DNA of 64,000 bases, taken from contig NZ_BAGB01000031.1 in assembly GCF_000308615.1 (NCBI RefSeq), forward strand, positions 124,001 through 188,000, read 5' to 3'. This document shows positions 1 through 9,095 of this stretch, piece by piece (the stretch's first letter is position 1; each line of letters begins with the position of its first letter). Origin of the DNA: Nocardia jiangxiensis NBRC 101359 (GTDB taxonomy: Bacteria > Actinomycetota > Actinomycetes > Mycobacteriales > Mycobacteriaceae). The notes under the pieces were generated by a model that was given only the letters and a program-made list of their open reading frames with translations, made no database searches and was not told the DNA's origin. The position numbers and the translations under genes were made by a program.

Positions 1-45
1 CGGCCTCGAATTCACCTGTCGGCGAGTCGGTTGCGGTGATCTCAA
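1..45 (-). other. Window edge; possible start of a permease gene
   Basis: The stop codon of the ABC ATPase lies at 42-44. On the minus strand a TTG at 45-43 overlaps it (TTGA), and its frame stays open to the window edge. Importer ATPases of this type are often followed by their permease, so this may be a coupled permease start. Fifteen codons are too few to identify it. Confidence 0.2.
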
Positions 46-848
46 GCGACACGGTCGGCTCCCTTCGTGCGGGCGGCCTCGACCTGATCGCGCAGCGTGC
101 CCCAGATCTCGGAATACAGCGTGCGGAATTCGTCGGTCAGCCGGACCTCCTCGACATTGCGCGGACGTGCCAGGTCGACCCGGTAATCGCCGCAGACCGT
201 CGCGGGGCTCGCGGTCATCACCACCACCCGGTCGGCCAAGGCGATGGCCTCCTCCAGATCGTGGGTCACGAATATCACCGCGGCGCCGGTGCCGGACCAC
301 ACGCGCAGCAACTCGTCCTGCATGAGCTGGCGGGTCTGCACGTCCAGGGCGCTGAACGGCTCGTCCATGAGGATGATCTCGGGATCGTTCACCAGGGTCT
401 GGGCCAGTGCGACTCGTTTGCGCATACCGCCGGAGAGCTGATGCGGGTAGTACTTCTCGAATCCGGCCAGCCCGACCGTGCGGACCCATTGCGAAGCCTG
501 TTCCCGGGCCCGCGATTTCGACGTGCCCCGCAGTCGCGGCCCGAACGCGACGTTGTCCAGGACCGTGCGCCACGGCAGCACCGCATCCTGCTGGAACATG
601 TACCCGATGCCCTCGGGAATTCCGTCGACGTCCTTGCCGCGCACCAGGGTTCGTCCCGTCGAGGTGCGCTCGAGCCCGGACACCAGCGACAGCGTGGTCG
701 ACTTACCGCAGCCGGTCGGTCCGACAACGGCGACGAATTCGCCCGGGTCCACGGTGAAGTGCAGATTTCGCACCGCCGTGTGGATACCACCGCCGGTCCC
801 GGGAAAGCGCTTGGTCGCGCCCCGGAACTCGATGACAGGGTTGGTCAT
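42..848 (-). CDS. ABC transporter ATPase, nitrate/sulfonate/taurine type (SsuB/TauB-like)
   Basis: This is the cytoplasmic ATP-hydrolysing subunit of an ABC importer, 268 aa. Visible motifs are Walker A GPTGCGKST (about 43-51), the Q-loop (Q86), the signature LSGGM (138-142) and Walker B ILMDEP (159-164) with the catalytic Glu, followed by a D-loop SALD. The sequence is closest in style to the SsuB/TauB/NrtD group, which power uptake of sulfonates, taurine, nitrate or pyrimidine precursors. The substrate cannot be set here because the permease and binding protein fall outside the window. The ATG at 848 gives the full N-terminus. It is divergent from the two-component system, across about 200 bp that carry repeated motifs. 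Confidence 0.9.
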   Translation of the reverse strand: MTNPVIEFRGATKRFPGTGGGIHTAVRNLHFTVDPGEFVAVVGPTGCGKSTTLSLVSGLERTSTGRTLVRGKDVDGIPEGIGYMFQQDAVLPWRTVLDNVAFGPRLRGTSKSRAREQASQWVRTVGLAGFEKYYPHQLSGGMRKRVALAQTLVNDPEIILMDEPFSALDVQTRQLMQDELLRVWSGTGAAVIFVTHDLEEAIALADRVVVMTASPATVCGDYRVDLARPRNVEEVRLTDEFRTLYSEIWGTLRDQVEAARTKGADRVA

Positions 849-969
849 GGCCTACTCCTGAAACACTCTCGCCGCACCTCACGTGCGACCGCCGACCGAC
901 CATAAAGTGCGCCGGGTCACATCTGCCCCGTTGTGCGCACAATCCGCCTAACCTGCAATATCCGCATTC

Positions 970-1027
970 TGCTCGTTCTGCTCAGGGTGTCCGGGCCGCT
1001 GCTTCGCCGCTTGTGCTCGTTTTGCTC
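970..1027. promoter_or_regulatory. Direct repeat upstream of the two-component genes
   Basis: Two 14-nt copies, TGCTCGTTCTGCTC (970-983) and TGCTCGTTTTGCTC (1014-1027), differ at one base and start 44 bp apart. Each contains TGCTC twice. They sit in the divergent region, just before the histidine kinase start at 1048. A binding site for the encoded response regulator is a reasonable guess; the sequence shows only the repeat. Confidence 0.45.
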
Positions 1028-1047
1028 GAGGTGATAGAACGTGGGCG

Positions 1048-2790
1048 ATGTTCGTGTTCGGCCGCGGCGTGCGGTTGCGGACGCAGATCGTGTTACTGCA
1101 AGTAGTGCTCGTCGCGCTGACGCTCGGTATCGCGTTCGCCGTGTTCGCGTATGTGAGTGAGCAGCGGTTGTCCGGGGAGTACGGGCAGCGTGCGCTGGCG
1201 ATCGCGCGTACCGTGGCGGCGGATCCGGTGGTTCGGGACGAGGTGAACGGTTACTCGTCGGCTGCCGCGCCGCGCGGGCCGGTATCCGATGGCGAGCTGG
1301 CCGCGGGACGGCTCGAGCGGATCGCGGAGGACACCAGGACGCGGACCGGTGCGCTGTATGTGGTCGTCACCGATGACACGGGGATCCGGTTGGCGCATCC
1401 CACCCGCGACCGGCTGGGCGAGATGGTGAGTACCGATCCTTCGGCGGCATTGCGCGGGGCGGAGGTGGTGATCCGGGAGCGCGGCACGCTCGGGGAGTCG
1501 GTGCGGGCGAAAGTGCCTGTGCTGCAACCCGATGCGACCAAGGTCGTGGGTGAGGTGAGCGTCGGCATCTCCACCGCGGCCGTGCACGATCAGCTGCTGC
1601 GGGATCTGCAGCGCGCGGGTCTGCTCGCCGGGGTCGCGCTGTTCGCGGGCGTCATCGGATCGCTGCTGCTGGCCCGGCGCTGGCACGAGCTCACCCTGGG
1701 CCTGCAGCCGCCGGAACTCGCGGAGCTGGTGCGTGAGCAGGCGGCGGTGCTGCACGGTATCGGCGAAGGGGTGGTCGCGGTCGATACCCAGTGGCGCACA
1801 ACGGTTGTCAACGACGAGGCGCGGCGGCTGCTCGGCATCGACGGCGCGCCGGGAGTGAGCGTCGACGAGATCGGGCTGACGCCGCGGGTCGTCGCGGTGT
1901 TCCGGGCGGCTCGGGCGCGTCCGGTGCCCGCGGCGGTCGGGGATCGGCTGCTCGTCGTCACCGCGCGCACCGTCAGTCGTGAGGGGCGTGCGCTGGGCGC
2001 GGTGTTGAGCGTGCGCGACCGCACCGATGTCGAATCGCTGACCCGCCAACTCGATGCGGTGCAGTCCATGAGTACGGTGCTGCGAGCCCAGCGGCACGAG
2101 TTCGCCAACCGCCTGCACCTGCTCAACGGGCTGCTGCACGGTGGCCGCCCTGAGGAAGCCGCGCAGTACATCGAGGAGCTGCTCGGCTCGGGACCGCTCG
2201 GTGCGGCGCTCGCGGGTATGGACTCCCTGCGTGACCCGTATCTGCAGGCATTCCTGGCCGCCAAGGCCGCCCACGCCCGCGAGAGCGGGGTGGAACTGCG
2301 GCTGGGGCCCAATACCTGGGTCGATGCGAATCTCGCTGTGCCCGTGGATGTCACGACGATTCTGGGCAATCTGCTCGATAATGCCATCGAGGCGGCGCGG
2401 GTGAGCGATCGCGCCGACGGCGAACGGGTGCAGCCGATTCGGGAGAACAGCCCCGGTTCCGCTGCTGCGCCGACCGCTACGGCACTGTCCGGGCAGGTGG
2501 AGGTCGAACTCGTGCAGGAGGGCTCGACCCTGCACATCACCGTCGCGGACAGCGGGGCGGGTGTTCCCGCCGAACTGGTGGATTCGATTTTCACCGAAGG
2601 GGTTTCGACGCGTCAGGACAACGGGGCGCCCGGCGGGCGCGGTGTGGGGCTGGCGCTGTCGCGGCAGGTGGCGCGGGCGCTCGGCGGGGATCTGGTGCTG
2701 GCCAGTCCGGGCGGCGCCGACAGTGCGCTGCGCGGAGCGGAATTCATCGCCCGGTTGCCCGGGGTACTGGAGGAGACAGGCACGGCATGA
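1048..2790 (+). CDS. Sensor histidine kinase, CitA/DcuS family
   Basis: A 580-aa membrane sensor kinase. A first membrane helix lies at about 15-36, then an extracytoplasmic sensor domain of about 150 aa of the type that binds carboxylates in CitA/DcuS, and a second helix at about 190-209. A PAS-like region follows (about 225-325), and then the dimerisation/phosphoacceptor helix RAQRHEFANRLHLL with His350. The ATPase domain shows NLLDNAIEAA (N box), DSGAGVP (G1) and GGRGVGLAL (G2). This domain order is typical of the family that senses citrate, C4-dicarboxylates or similar ligands; the actual ligand is unknown. The stop overlaps the response regulator start by 4 bp (ATGA), so the two are translated together. 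Confidence 0.92.
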   Translation: MFVFGRGVRLRTQIVLLQVVLVALTLGIAFAVFAYVSEQRLSGEYGQRALAIARTVAADPVVRDEVNGYSSAAAPRGPVSDGELAAGRLERIAEDTRTRTGALYVVVTDDTGIRLAHPTRDRLGEMVSTDPSAALRGAEVVIRERGTLGESVRAKVPVLQPDATKVVGEVSVGISTAAVHDQLLRDLQRAGLLAGVALFAGVIGSLLLARRWHELTLGLQPPELAELVREQAAVLHGIGEGVVAVDTQWRTTVVNDEARRLLGIDGAPGVSVDEIGLTPRVVAVFRAARARPVPAAVGDRLLVVTARTVSREGRALGAVLSVRDRTDVESLTRQLDAVQSMSTVLRAQRHEFANRLHLLNGLLHGGRPEEAAQYIEELLGSGPLGAALAGMDSLRDPYLQAFLAAKAAHARESGVELRLGPNTWVDANLAVPVDVTTILGNLLDNAIEAARVSDRADGERVQPIRENSPGSAAAPTATALSGQVEVELVQEGSTLHITVADSGAGVPAELVDSIFTEGVSTRQDNGAPGGRGVGLALSRQVARALGGDLVLASPGGADSALRGAEFIARLPGVLEETGTA

Positions 2791-3482
2791 GTACCGAACT
2801 GCGGGTCCTGGTCGTCGACGACGATTTCCGGGTGGCGAATCTGCATGCCGGAATCGTCTCGGCGCTACCGGGTTTCACGGTCGGGGCCACGGTGCACAGC
2901 CTGGCGGAGGCCCGGTCCGCGATCGCGGCGGCGCACTACGATCTGACGCTGGTCGATGTGTATCTACCCGACGGTTCCGGGGTAGATCTGGTGCGGGAGA
3001 TCTCCTGTGACGCAATGATGCTCACCGCGGCTACCGAATCCGACACCGTTCGTGCGGCGTTGTCCGCGGGCGCTCTGGCCTATCTGGTGAAACCGTTCGA
3101 TCATGCCGCGCTGGCTTCGCGCCTGGCCGGATACGCGCGGTACCGCAAACTGCTGTCGGTGCCCGTGGTCACGCCACGGGACATCGATGCGGCCCTCGAG
3201 GCGTTGCGGCCCGCGGGCCCGTCCGGCGCGAACTCGTCCGGATCGGCCGCCGTTTCAGGCTCTCCGACGAAGGATCTGGTGTTGCGAGCCGTGCGGGATT
3301 CGCCGGAGGCGCTGTCCGCGGCGGAGGTCTCGGCCGCGACCGGTGTCTCCCGCGCGACCGCGCAACGCTATCTGGCCACGTTGGTGGGGATCGGCGCACT
3401 GCGCATGCAGTTGCGATACGGCAGCACCGGCCGACCGGCACAGGAGTACGTCGCGGTGAGCGGCGGTGTCGCAGCGCCGTGA
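2787..3482 (+). CDS. Response regulator, CitB/DcuR family
   Basis: 231 aa. The N-terminal receiver domain has an acidic pocket (VVDDD, residues 9-13), phosphoacceptor Asp57 in LTLVDVYLPDGSG, and the conserved Lys in YLVKPF. The C-terminal third is a winged helix-turn-helix (SAAEVSAATGVSRATAQRYL), as in CitB/DcuR regulators. It should be phosphorylated by the kinase encoded immediately upstream and act on DNA. Likely targets are its own promoter region with the 14-nt direct repeats and perhaps the divergent ABC transporter; that is inference from position. Confidence 0.92.
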   Translation: MSTELRVLVVDDDFRVANLHAGIVSALPGFTVGATVHSLAEARSAIAAAHYDLTLVDVYLPDGSGVDLVREISCDAMMLTAATESDTVRAALSAGALAYLVKPFDHAALASRLAGYARYRKLLSVPVVTPRDIDAALEALRPAGPSGANSSGSAAVSGSPTKDLVLRAVRDSPEALSAAEVSAATGVSRATAQRYLATLVGIGALRMQLRYGSTGRPAQEYVAVSGGVAAP

Positions 3483-3492
3483 CGGTGTGTGG

Positions 3493-4110
3493 TCATGCCG
3501 ACGCGGCGACCCCGAGGCTCAGTGCGGCAAGGAATTTCGGCCCCGGCTGTTCGTAGAAGCAGTCGATGTCCTGGATCTCGAATCCGGCGCGTTCGAGCGT
3601 GCCGCGGATATCACGGTCCAGATGACATCCCCCGAACAGCGTGCGCTGCACCGGATCCAGGCGATGCTGCCAGGTCTGTACCGGGGCGTCCGGCGCGAGT
3701 CCGTGCTCCACGAAGTGCAGCGTCCCGCCCGGCACCAGCACCCGGCGCAATTCCTGAAGTGCCGCATCGACATCCGGAATCGTGCACATGGTCCACGTCG
3801 ACAGCGCCGTGTCGAAACTGTTGTCCGCGAACGGCAGCGACTGCCCGTCCAGCCCGGCCCGCTGCACCGGCACCGTCGCCGCGGCCAGCCGCTCCTTCGC
3901 CAGGCGCCACCCCAGATCGGCCGGTTCCACCGCGCTCACCGATTCCACCGCCTCGGGATAGAACGGCACATTGCGCCCGGACCCGAACCCGATCTCCACG
4001 ACCCGCCCACGCAGCCCCGCCACCGTCCGCCGACGAAGCCCATCGTGCTGCGCCCGCCCACACGCCACATCGACGATCCGCGGCAGCACCCGTTCGCTGT
4101 AGATACCCAT
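3493..4110 (-). CDS. Class I SAM-dependent methyltransferase
   Basis: 205 aa from the ATG at 4110 (MGIYSERVLPRIVD). The open frame extends further upstream but with low-complexity sequence. Motif I VVEIGFGSGRN binds S-adenosylmethionine. The acidic loop (SAVEPADLG), the LPFADNSFDTAL segment and the LRRVLVPGGTLHFVEHG strand match the Methyltransf_11/25 group of small soluble enzymes. The methyl acceptor cannot be deduced. It converges tightly on the response regulator gene (10 bp apart). Confidence 0.85.
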   Translation of the reverse strand: MGIYSERVLPRIVDVACGRAQHDGLRRRTVAGLRGRVVEIGFGSGRNVPFYPEAVESVSAVEPADLGWRLAKERLAAATVPVQRAGLDGQSLPFADNSFDTALSTWTMCTIPDVDAALQELRRVLVPGGTLHFVEHGLAPDAPVQTWQHRLDPVQRTLFGGCHLDRDIRGTLERAGFEIQDIDCFYEQPGPKFLAALSLGVAASA

Positions 4111-4193
4111 ACCTCGACTCTGCCACCACCCACCGTCGTGAGTTGCGATCTTGCGGCGGATGGCTGCCGGATCCGCATCCGGCCCTCGGTACC

Positions 4194-4436
4194 GTGAGGC
4201 TGGTGGAGATCCGCATCGACGACCTGACCAGCCCGGACGTCCTGGAGCTGCGGCGCGGACAGCTCGCCGAGATGCGCAGCGTGACGCCCCGCGAGGAGAG
4301 TGTGCACGCACTCGACCTGGACGGCCTGCGACGCTCGCAGGTCACGGTGCGGCGGTTGTCCGACGATGAGCGGCTCCGCATACGCGGTCGAGCGCGCGTC
4401 CGGCCTGGCGAAGCAATGGGAGAGGTGCGGGTGTGA
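4194..4436 (+). pseudogene. Truncated GNAT acetyltransferase fragment
   Basis: An 80-aa frame from GTG 4194. Its first 50 or so residues (VEIRIDDLTSPDVLEL, then ESVHALDLDGLR) look like the N-terminus of GNAT N-acetyltransferases whose full length is about 160 aa. After QVTV the frame continues into an arginine-rich tail, and the acetyl-CoA binding core is absent. Its stop overlaps the GTG start of treZ (GTGA), so if translated it could couple to treZ. The simplest reading is the stump left by a deletion or rearrangement that brought treZ here. It could also be a short real leader ORF. Confidence 0.45.
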
Positions 4437-6169
4437 GTCGGTTCGAGGCGTGGGCGCCGGGGGCGGGGCGGGTGCGGGTCGAGGTGGACGGGGTGGTTCA
4501 TCCGATGCGGGTTGATGCGGGTGGGTGGTGGTCGGGGGACGTTGATGCCGGGGTGGGGGCGCGGTATGGGTTTCTGCTCGACGACGATTCGGTGGTGTTG
4601 CCGGATCCGCGATCGCCGCGGCAGCCGGACGGGGTGCACGGTCGGTCGGCTCGGTATGCGCCGGATCCGGTGGGGTGGACCGATTCGGGTTGGACTGGGA
4701 GGCAATTGGCGGGTTCGGTGTTCTACGAGCTGCATGTCGGGACGTTCACGCCGGAGGGGACGTTCGACGCAGCGGTCGAGCGGCTGGGGCATCTGGTGGA
4801 GCTGGGGGTGACCACTGTCGAGTTGATGCCGGTGAACGCCTTCAACGGGGTGTGGAACTGGGGATACGACGGTGTGCTGTGGTACGCGGTGCACGAACCG
4901 TATGGTGGCCCCGACGGCCTGCAACGATTCGTGAACGCCTGCCACGGAAGGGGTTTGGCGGTTGCGCTGGACGTCGTCTACAACCATCTCGGTCCATCGG
5001 GCAACTATCTGCCGAGGTTCGGGCCGTACCTCGGTGCGGAATCGAACACATGGGGACAGCGCCTGAATCTGGACGGGCCCGATTCGGACGAGGTGCGCCG
5101 CTACATCATCGGTAACGCGCTGCGCTGGTTCGATGAATTCCACATCGACGCACTGCGATTGGATGCGGTGCACGCCCTGGTGGACCATCGCGCGATCGGG
5201 CTGCTGGAGGAGTTGGCCACCGAGACCGCCGCGTTGTCCGCCCGGCTCGGCCGCCCGCTGACTCTGATCGCGGAGAGTGATCTGAACGATCCGCGCCTGA
5301 TAACCCCGCGTGCGGCAGGCGGTTTCGGTCTGCACGGCCAGTGGAACGACGATCTGCACCACGCCGTGCACGCCGCGGTATCGGGTGAAAGGCAGGGATA
5401 TTACGCAGATTTCGGCTCGATGCGTTGTCTGGCGAATACCCTGCGGAACGGATTCTTCCACGCCGCAACATATTCCAGCTTCCGTGGCAGGGTCCACGGC
5501 CGACCATTGGACACGCGGACCGTACCGGGCAGCGCCCTGCTGGGGTACACCTGCACCCACGACCAGATCGGCAATCGAGCCCTCGGTGATCGCCCGTCGG
5601 CCTATCTCACAGACGGTCAGCTCGCGGTGAAGGCGGCCCTGATCCTGACCTCGCCGTATACGCCGATGCTGTTCATGGGGGAGGAGTGGGGCGCGCGAAC
5701 CCCCTTCCAGTACTTCACTTCTCACCCCGAGCCGGAGCTGGCCGCCGCGGTCGCCGAAGGTCGTGTCGCGGAGTTCGCCGATCACGGCTGGCCTGCCGCG
5801 GATATCCCCGATCCGCAGGACCCGGCCACGTTCCATCGCTCGAAACTGGACTGGTCCGAGCCGGAGAAACCCACCCACACCCGCCTGCTGAACTGCTACC
5901 GCGCACTACTGACCCTGCGCCGCACCCAGCCGGGCCTCGCCGACCCCCGGCTGGACCGCCTCACCGTCGAGTACGACGAGACCGAACGCTGGCTCATCGT
6001 GCACCGCAACGGTATCCACCTCGTCTGCAATCTGTCCCAGCGTCCGGTGCAGCTGCCGATCACCGGCGACCCGCTACTGGTCTGGGATCCCGTACAGCAA
6101 ACCGATTCGCACACAATGCTTCCCGCGCACTCGTTCGCACTCCTGGCTGGTGTACCCACCGGACAGTGA
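4433..6169 (+). CDS. treZ: Malto-oligosyltrehalose trehalohydrolase TreZ
   Basis: 578 aa, GTG start overlapping the preceding frame. It releases trehalose from maltooligosyl-trehalose made by TreY, the last step of the TreX-TreY-TreZ route from glycogen. An N-terminal beta-sandwich (FEAWAPGAGRVRVEVDG) is followed by a GH13 barrel: VFYELHVGTF, LDVVYNHLG, nucleophile D244 in IDALRLDAVHAL, acid/base E281 in LIAESDLND, and a later THDQIG block. The C-terminal beta domain ends at HSFALLAG. All catalytic blocks are intact. It is alone on the plus strand while treX and treY are together on the minus strand at 18.4-23 kb, unlike mycobacteria, where the three are contiguous. Confidence 0.95.
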   Translation: MSRFEAWAPGAGRVRVEVDGVVHPMRVDAGGWWSGDVDAGVGARYGFLLDDDSVVLPDPRSPRQPDGVHGRSARYAPDPVGWTDSGWTGRQLAGSVFYELHVGTFTPEGTFDAAVERLGHLVELGVTTVELMPVNAFNGVWNWGYDGVLWYAVHEPYGGPDGLQRFVNACHGRGLAVALDVVYNHLGPSGNYLPRFGPYLGAESNTWGQRLNLDGPDSDEVRRYIIGNALRWFDEFHIDALRLDAVHALVDHRAIGLLEELATETAALSARLGRPLTLIAESDLNDPRLITPRAAGGFGLHGQWNDDLHHAVHAAVSGERQGYYADFGSMRCLANTLRNGFFHAATYSSFRGRVHGRPLDTRTVPGSALLGYTCTHDQIGNRALGDRPSAYLTDGQLAVKAALILTSPYTPMLFMGEEWGARTPFQYFTSHPEPELAAAVAEGRVAEFADHGWPAADIPDPQDPATFHRSKLDWSEPEKPTHTRLLNCYRALLTLRRTQPGLADPRLDRLTVEYDETERWLIVHRNGIHLVCNLSQRPVQLPITGDPLLVWDPVQQTDSHTMLPAHSFALLAGVPTGQ

Positions 6170-6192
6170 TCCCGAGATGAACGACGGGCCCG

Positions 6193-7593
6193 CTACCGGC
6201 CTGTGATCACCGGTGGGACGCGACGGCCGAGCCAATCGGTGACGTATGCCAGAACCTCCGGCGCGATGGTGATCTCGCTCTGCCCGTATTCGTTCGGACT
6301 GCCCGTGCTCGCGGGCTGCATGAGGTGGTTGAGGCCGTCGAAGACGTGCACGTCGGCATCGGGGTCGGCGGCCAGGACAGTCCGGGCCAACGGCGCGTTC
6401 TGATCGACCGGAACCTGCAGATCCTTCGAACCGTAGAACGCCAGCACGGGCATGCGCAGGGCTTGCAGAGCCGAAGCCGGGTCGCAGCCCACGAACGAGG
6501 CGAAGTTCGCGTTGACGATCCGTTCGACGGCGGATTCGGGCTGGCGCTGCTCCGGCGGGAGGGCGGCGTTGTGTTCGATGACGTACTGCCGGGCCTGGTC
6601 CGGATCGCCGTCGAGCAGGAGTGTGGTGAGGGTGTCCACGAAGCCGATCTGCGCGGCGACCTCGTCCGCGGATGCGTTGCGGACGGCGAGCAACGCGCGA
6701 TTCTGCGCGAGCAGAACCTCCTTACCGGAGGCCGCCGGACCGGCCATGGTGATCACGAATGCGATCCGGTTCTGGGGCTCTGCGGCGACCAGCGGCGCGA
6801 GGTAGCCGCCCTCGCTGTGCCCGAGCAATCCGATGAGTTCGGGGTCGATGTCTCGCTGCGAACGCAGGAAATCCACTCCCGCGACGACGTCCCCGGCCAG
6901 ATCGTTGTAGTCGGCGTCGGCCAACACACCGCTCGTGCCGCCGACACCGCGCTTGTCGGTGCGCAGCACCGCATATCCGGCCCGGGTCAGCGTATCGGCC
7001 AGCAGCAGAAAAGGTTTGTGCCCGAAGACTTCCTCGTTCCGGTCGTTCTTTCCGCTGCCGTTGAGCAGGATCACCGCCGGATGCGGACCGGGTGTCGACG
7101 GGAGTGTGAGCGTTCCGGCGATGGTGATCTCGCCGCTGCGGTACGTCACGTCCGCGGAGCGGTAGGGCCAGGGCGGGGCCGGTTCCTGCGGACGCGGCGG
7201 CACCGGGACGGTGCCGCGATGCAGCGTCAGCGGCAACTCGTGGCCGGACTGGGTGAACGTCCCGGTGATCACCGAACGCACGGCGTCGTAGTGGCCGTCG
7301 AAGGCGGGCGCGCCGGGCAGCCCGGGAATGCTGAAGGCGACCTTGTCCGGCGAGGCATGCACCTGTGCGAGCGGGTGTGCGAACAGGCTCTGGGCCGGAA
7401 TCGAGAGCGTCGCGCTGTCGTCGTCGAGGGTGATGCCCAGCGCGAGCGGCTGCCCGGGGATCTCGAGCGTCCCGGTCCAGTCGCCCGCCACGGGATCTTC
7501 GGTATCTTCCGGAGTGGGCCGACGAGCCTGCGGTGCGCCGTCCGCGGCCGCGATGATCAGCAGAATCAGGCCCAGGACCCGCAACAATCGCAT
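6193..7593 (-). CDS. Secreted alpha/beta hydrolase
   Basis: 466 aa. A hydrophobic N-terminus (residues 1-19) looks like a signal peptide or anchor. Residues about 35-130 form a domain rich in beta strands. An alpha/beta hydrolase follows, with oxyanion region LLNGSGKNDR, nucleophile S260 in GLLGHSEGG, an acid in FYGSKDLQVP and His in DGLNHLMQ. This arrangement is common in extracellular esterases/peptidases of the BAAT/DLH-like group; the substrate is unknown. It is divergent from the serine hydrolase at 7638 with only 44 bp between starts. A TACGCT -10-like element (7599-7604, minus strand) lies 5 nt before the ATG. Confidence 0.85.
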   Translation of the reverse strand: MRLLRVLGLILLIIAAADGAPQARRPTPEDTEDPVAGDWTGTLEIPGQPLALGITLDDDSATLSIPAQSLFAHPLAQVHASPDKVAFSIPGLPGAPAFDGHYDAVRSVITGTFTQSGHELPLTLHRGTVPVPPRPQEPAPPWPYRSADVTYRSGEITIAGTLTLPSTPGPHPAVILLNGSGKNDRNEEVFGHKPFLLLADTLTRAGYAVLRTDKRGVGGTSGVLADADYNDLAGDVVAGVDFLRSQRDIDPELIGLLGHSEGGYLAPLVAAEPQNRIAFVITMAGPAASGKEVLLAQNRALLAVRNASADEVAAQIGFVDTLTTLLLDGDPDQARQYVIEHNAALPPEQRQPESAVERIVNANFASFVGCDPASALQALRMPVLAFYGSKDLQVPVDQNAPLARTVLAADPDADVHVFDGLNHLMQPASTGSPNEYGQSEITIAPEVLAYVTDWLGRRVPPVITGR

Positions 7594-7625
7594 AACTCAG
7601 CGTAGCCGGACGAACCGGACACCCG

Positions 7626-7640
7626 TACGGTGGAGATGTG
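7626..7640 (+). promoter_or_regulatory. Leaderless-type promoter of the serine hydrolase
   Basis: TACGGT at 7626-7631 is followed by 6 nt and then the GTG start at 7638. No Shine-Dalgarno sequence is present. A -10 element at this distance places the transcription start at or next to the start codon. Confidence 0.5.
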
Positions 7641-8888
7641 AGCAACGACGCTTTCTCTTCCGGCCTCGCGGCCATGCCCGAAGGGGTGCGTGGATCTGCG
7701 GTTGCCGGATTCGCGCCGCTGGTGCGCGCCTTCGCGACCTTCGTGGGCGGCCGCCCCGGTGCGGGAGGCAGTCTCACGGTCATGCGGCACGGCGAACCGC
7801 TCGTGGACATCTGGACCGGGCAGGCATCGCCCGGCACCGATTGGACACGCGATACCGGCGCCATCGTCTTCTCCGCCACCAAGGGAGTCGCCGCCACGGT
7901 CGTGCACCGGCTCGCCGATCGCGGCCTGCTGGACTACGACGCGCCCGTCGCCGAGTACTGGCCGGATTTCGGCGTCGCCGGAAAAGAACGAATCACGGTG
8001 CGGCGCTTGCTGACCCACCGCGCCGGACTCTCCTCGCTGCCCTCGATAGCGGTCGGGGCCGACGACGTGCTCGACCACGAGCTGATGGAACAGCGCCTGG
8101 CCGCGGCCTCGCCCGACCGGCTGCTGGGCGTCCCGGCGTATCACGCGCTCACCTTCGGCTGGTTGCTGGCCGGGCTGGCCCGCGCGATCACCGGCCGCAG
8201 CATGGCCGAACTCTTCCGCATCGAGGTCGCAGAACCGCTCGGCATCGACGGTATCCATCTCGGCCGGCCGCCGCAGGGCTCGCCGACAACCATTGCGGCA
8301 CTGACCGGTTCGCGGTTGTCGGCGGTGCGCGCGCCGCTGGGCGCGATGTTCTTCGGCCACGCCTACGGAATTCCCGGCACTCTCGGTGCGGCCACGCGAT
8401 CACTGTTCCTGCCGGGTGTGGAGACCATCCTCGAGGGTGTGGAGCCGCCGATTCTCGACACCGAGATGGGTGCGGGCAACGGTGTATGCACCGCGTCCGC
8501 ACTGGCCACCCTGTACAGCGCGCTCGGTGACGGCATGATCGGCGGCCGCAGGTACCTGTCCGCGCGCACCGTGCGCGCGCTGCGTCAGGTGGAGACCTAC
8601 CGTCTGGACCGCACGCTGTTCTACATGCCGATGATGTGGCATCTGGGCTACCACTCGATGCCGACCACCGGATCGCGCGCCGGATTCGGTCACATCGGCC
8701 TGGGCGGATCGTTCGGCTGGGCCGAGCCGCGTCAGGGCCTGTCCGTCGGGTTCGTGCACAACCGCCTGCACGGAAGCCGGTTCGCCTGGGACCAGATCGC
8801 TTCCAGCTGGATCCTTCCGCTGGTCGTGCGCGGTGCCCGCGCGGTTCCGCCGCTCGGGGACGTCAACGAGTCCTTGGGCGCCGCCTGA
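7638..8888 (+). CDS. Serine hydrolase, beta-lactamase/esterase family (class C fold)
   Basis: 416 aa, GTG start. The SxxK motif is S79-A-T-K82 (FSATKGV). The tyrosine motif is probably in PAYHALTFGWL, and the third motif is in FGHIGLGGSFGW. These mark the Beta-lactamase (PF00144) esterase group that includes EstB and mycobacterial Lip proteins, usually ester hydrolases rather than true beta-lactamases. No signal peptide is visible, so it is probably cytoplasmic. Substrate unknown. Confidence 0.88.
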   Translation: MSNDAFSSGLAAMPEGVRGSAVAGFAPLVRAFATFVGGRPGAGGSLTVMRHGEPLVDIWTGQASPGTDWTRDTGAIVFSATKGVAATVVHRLADRGLLDYDAPVAEYWPDFGVAGKERITVRRLLTHRAGLSSLPSIAVGADDVLDHELMEQRLAAASPDRLLGVPAYHALTFGWLLAGLARAITGRSMAELFRIEVAEPLGIDGIHLGRPPQGSPTTIAALTGSRLSAVRAPLGAMFFGHAYGIPGTLGAATRSLFLPGVETILEGVEPPILDTEMGAGNGVCTASALATLYSALGDGMIGGRRYLSARTVRALRQVETYRLDRTLFYMPMMWHLGYHSMPTTGSRAGFGHIGLGGSFGWAEPRQGLSVGFVHNRLHGSRFAWDQIASSWILPLVVRGARAVPPLGDVNESLGAA

Positions 8889-9095
8889 CCCGCGTTGCGG
8901 GCGGGCGTCCGCTCGGCCTGCTCGTCGTCCGTCTGGTTCAGTCCTCGTCATCGGCCGCATGTTCGGGCTTTCGTCGCGGAGGTGCGGCGCTGGAAAGACG
9001 CCGTAGACTGCTGCACCGGGCCCCGATTTCCGCTGAGCGCACGAGAATTGCCGTGGTGCGCAGCGATATGTGCATCACAACCAGGAGTTGAGCGG

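Noticed and set aside
3611..5878. A 755-codon minus-strand frame over treZ
   Set aside because: Antisense to treZ and overlapping the methyltransferase; no domain, skewed composition.
8895..9095. Longer AraC regulator starting at 8895
   Set aside because: The added 67 residues are Arg/Ser-rich and unlike the family; ATG 9096 has its own AGGAG.
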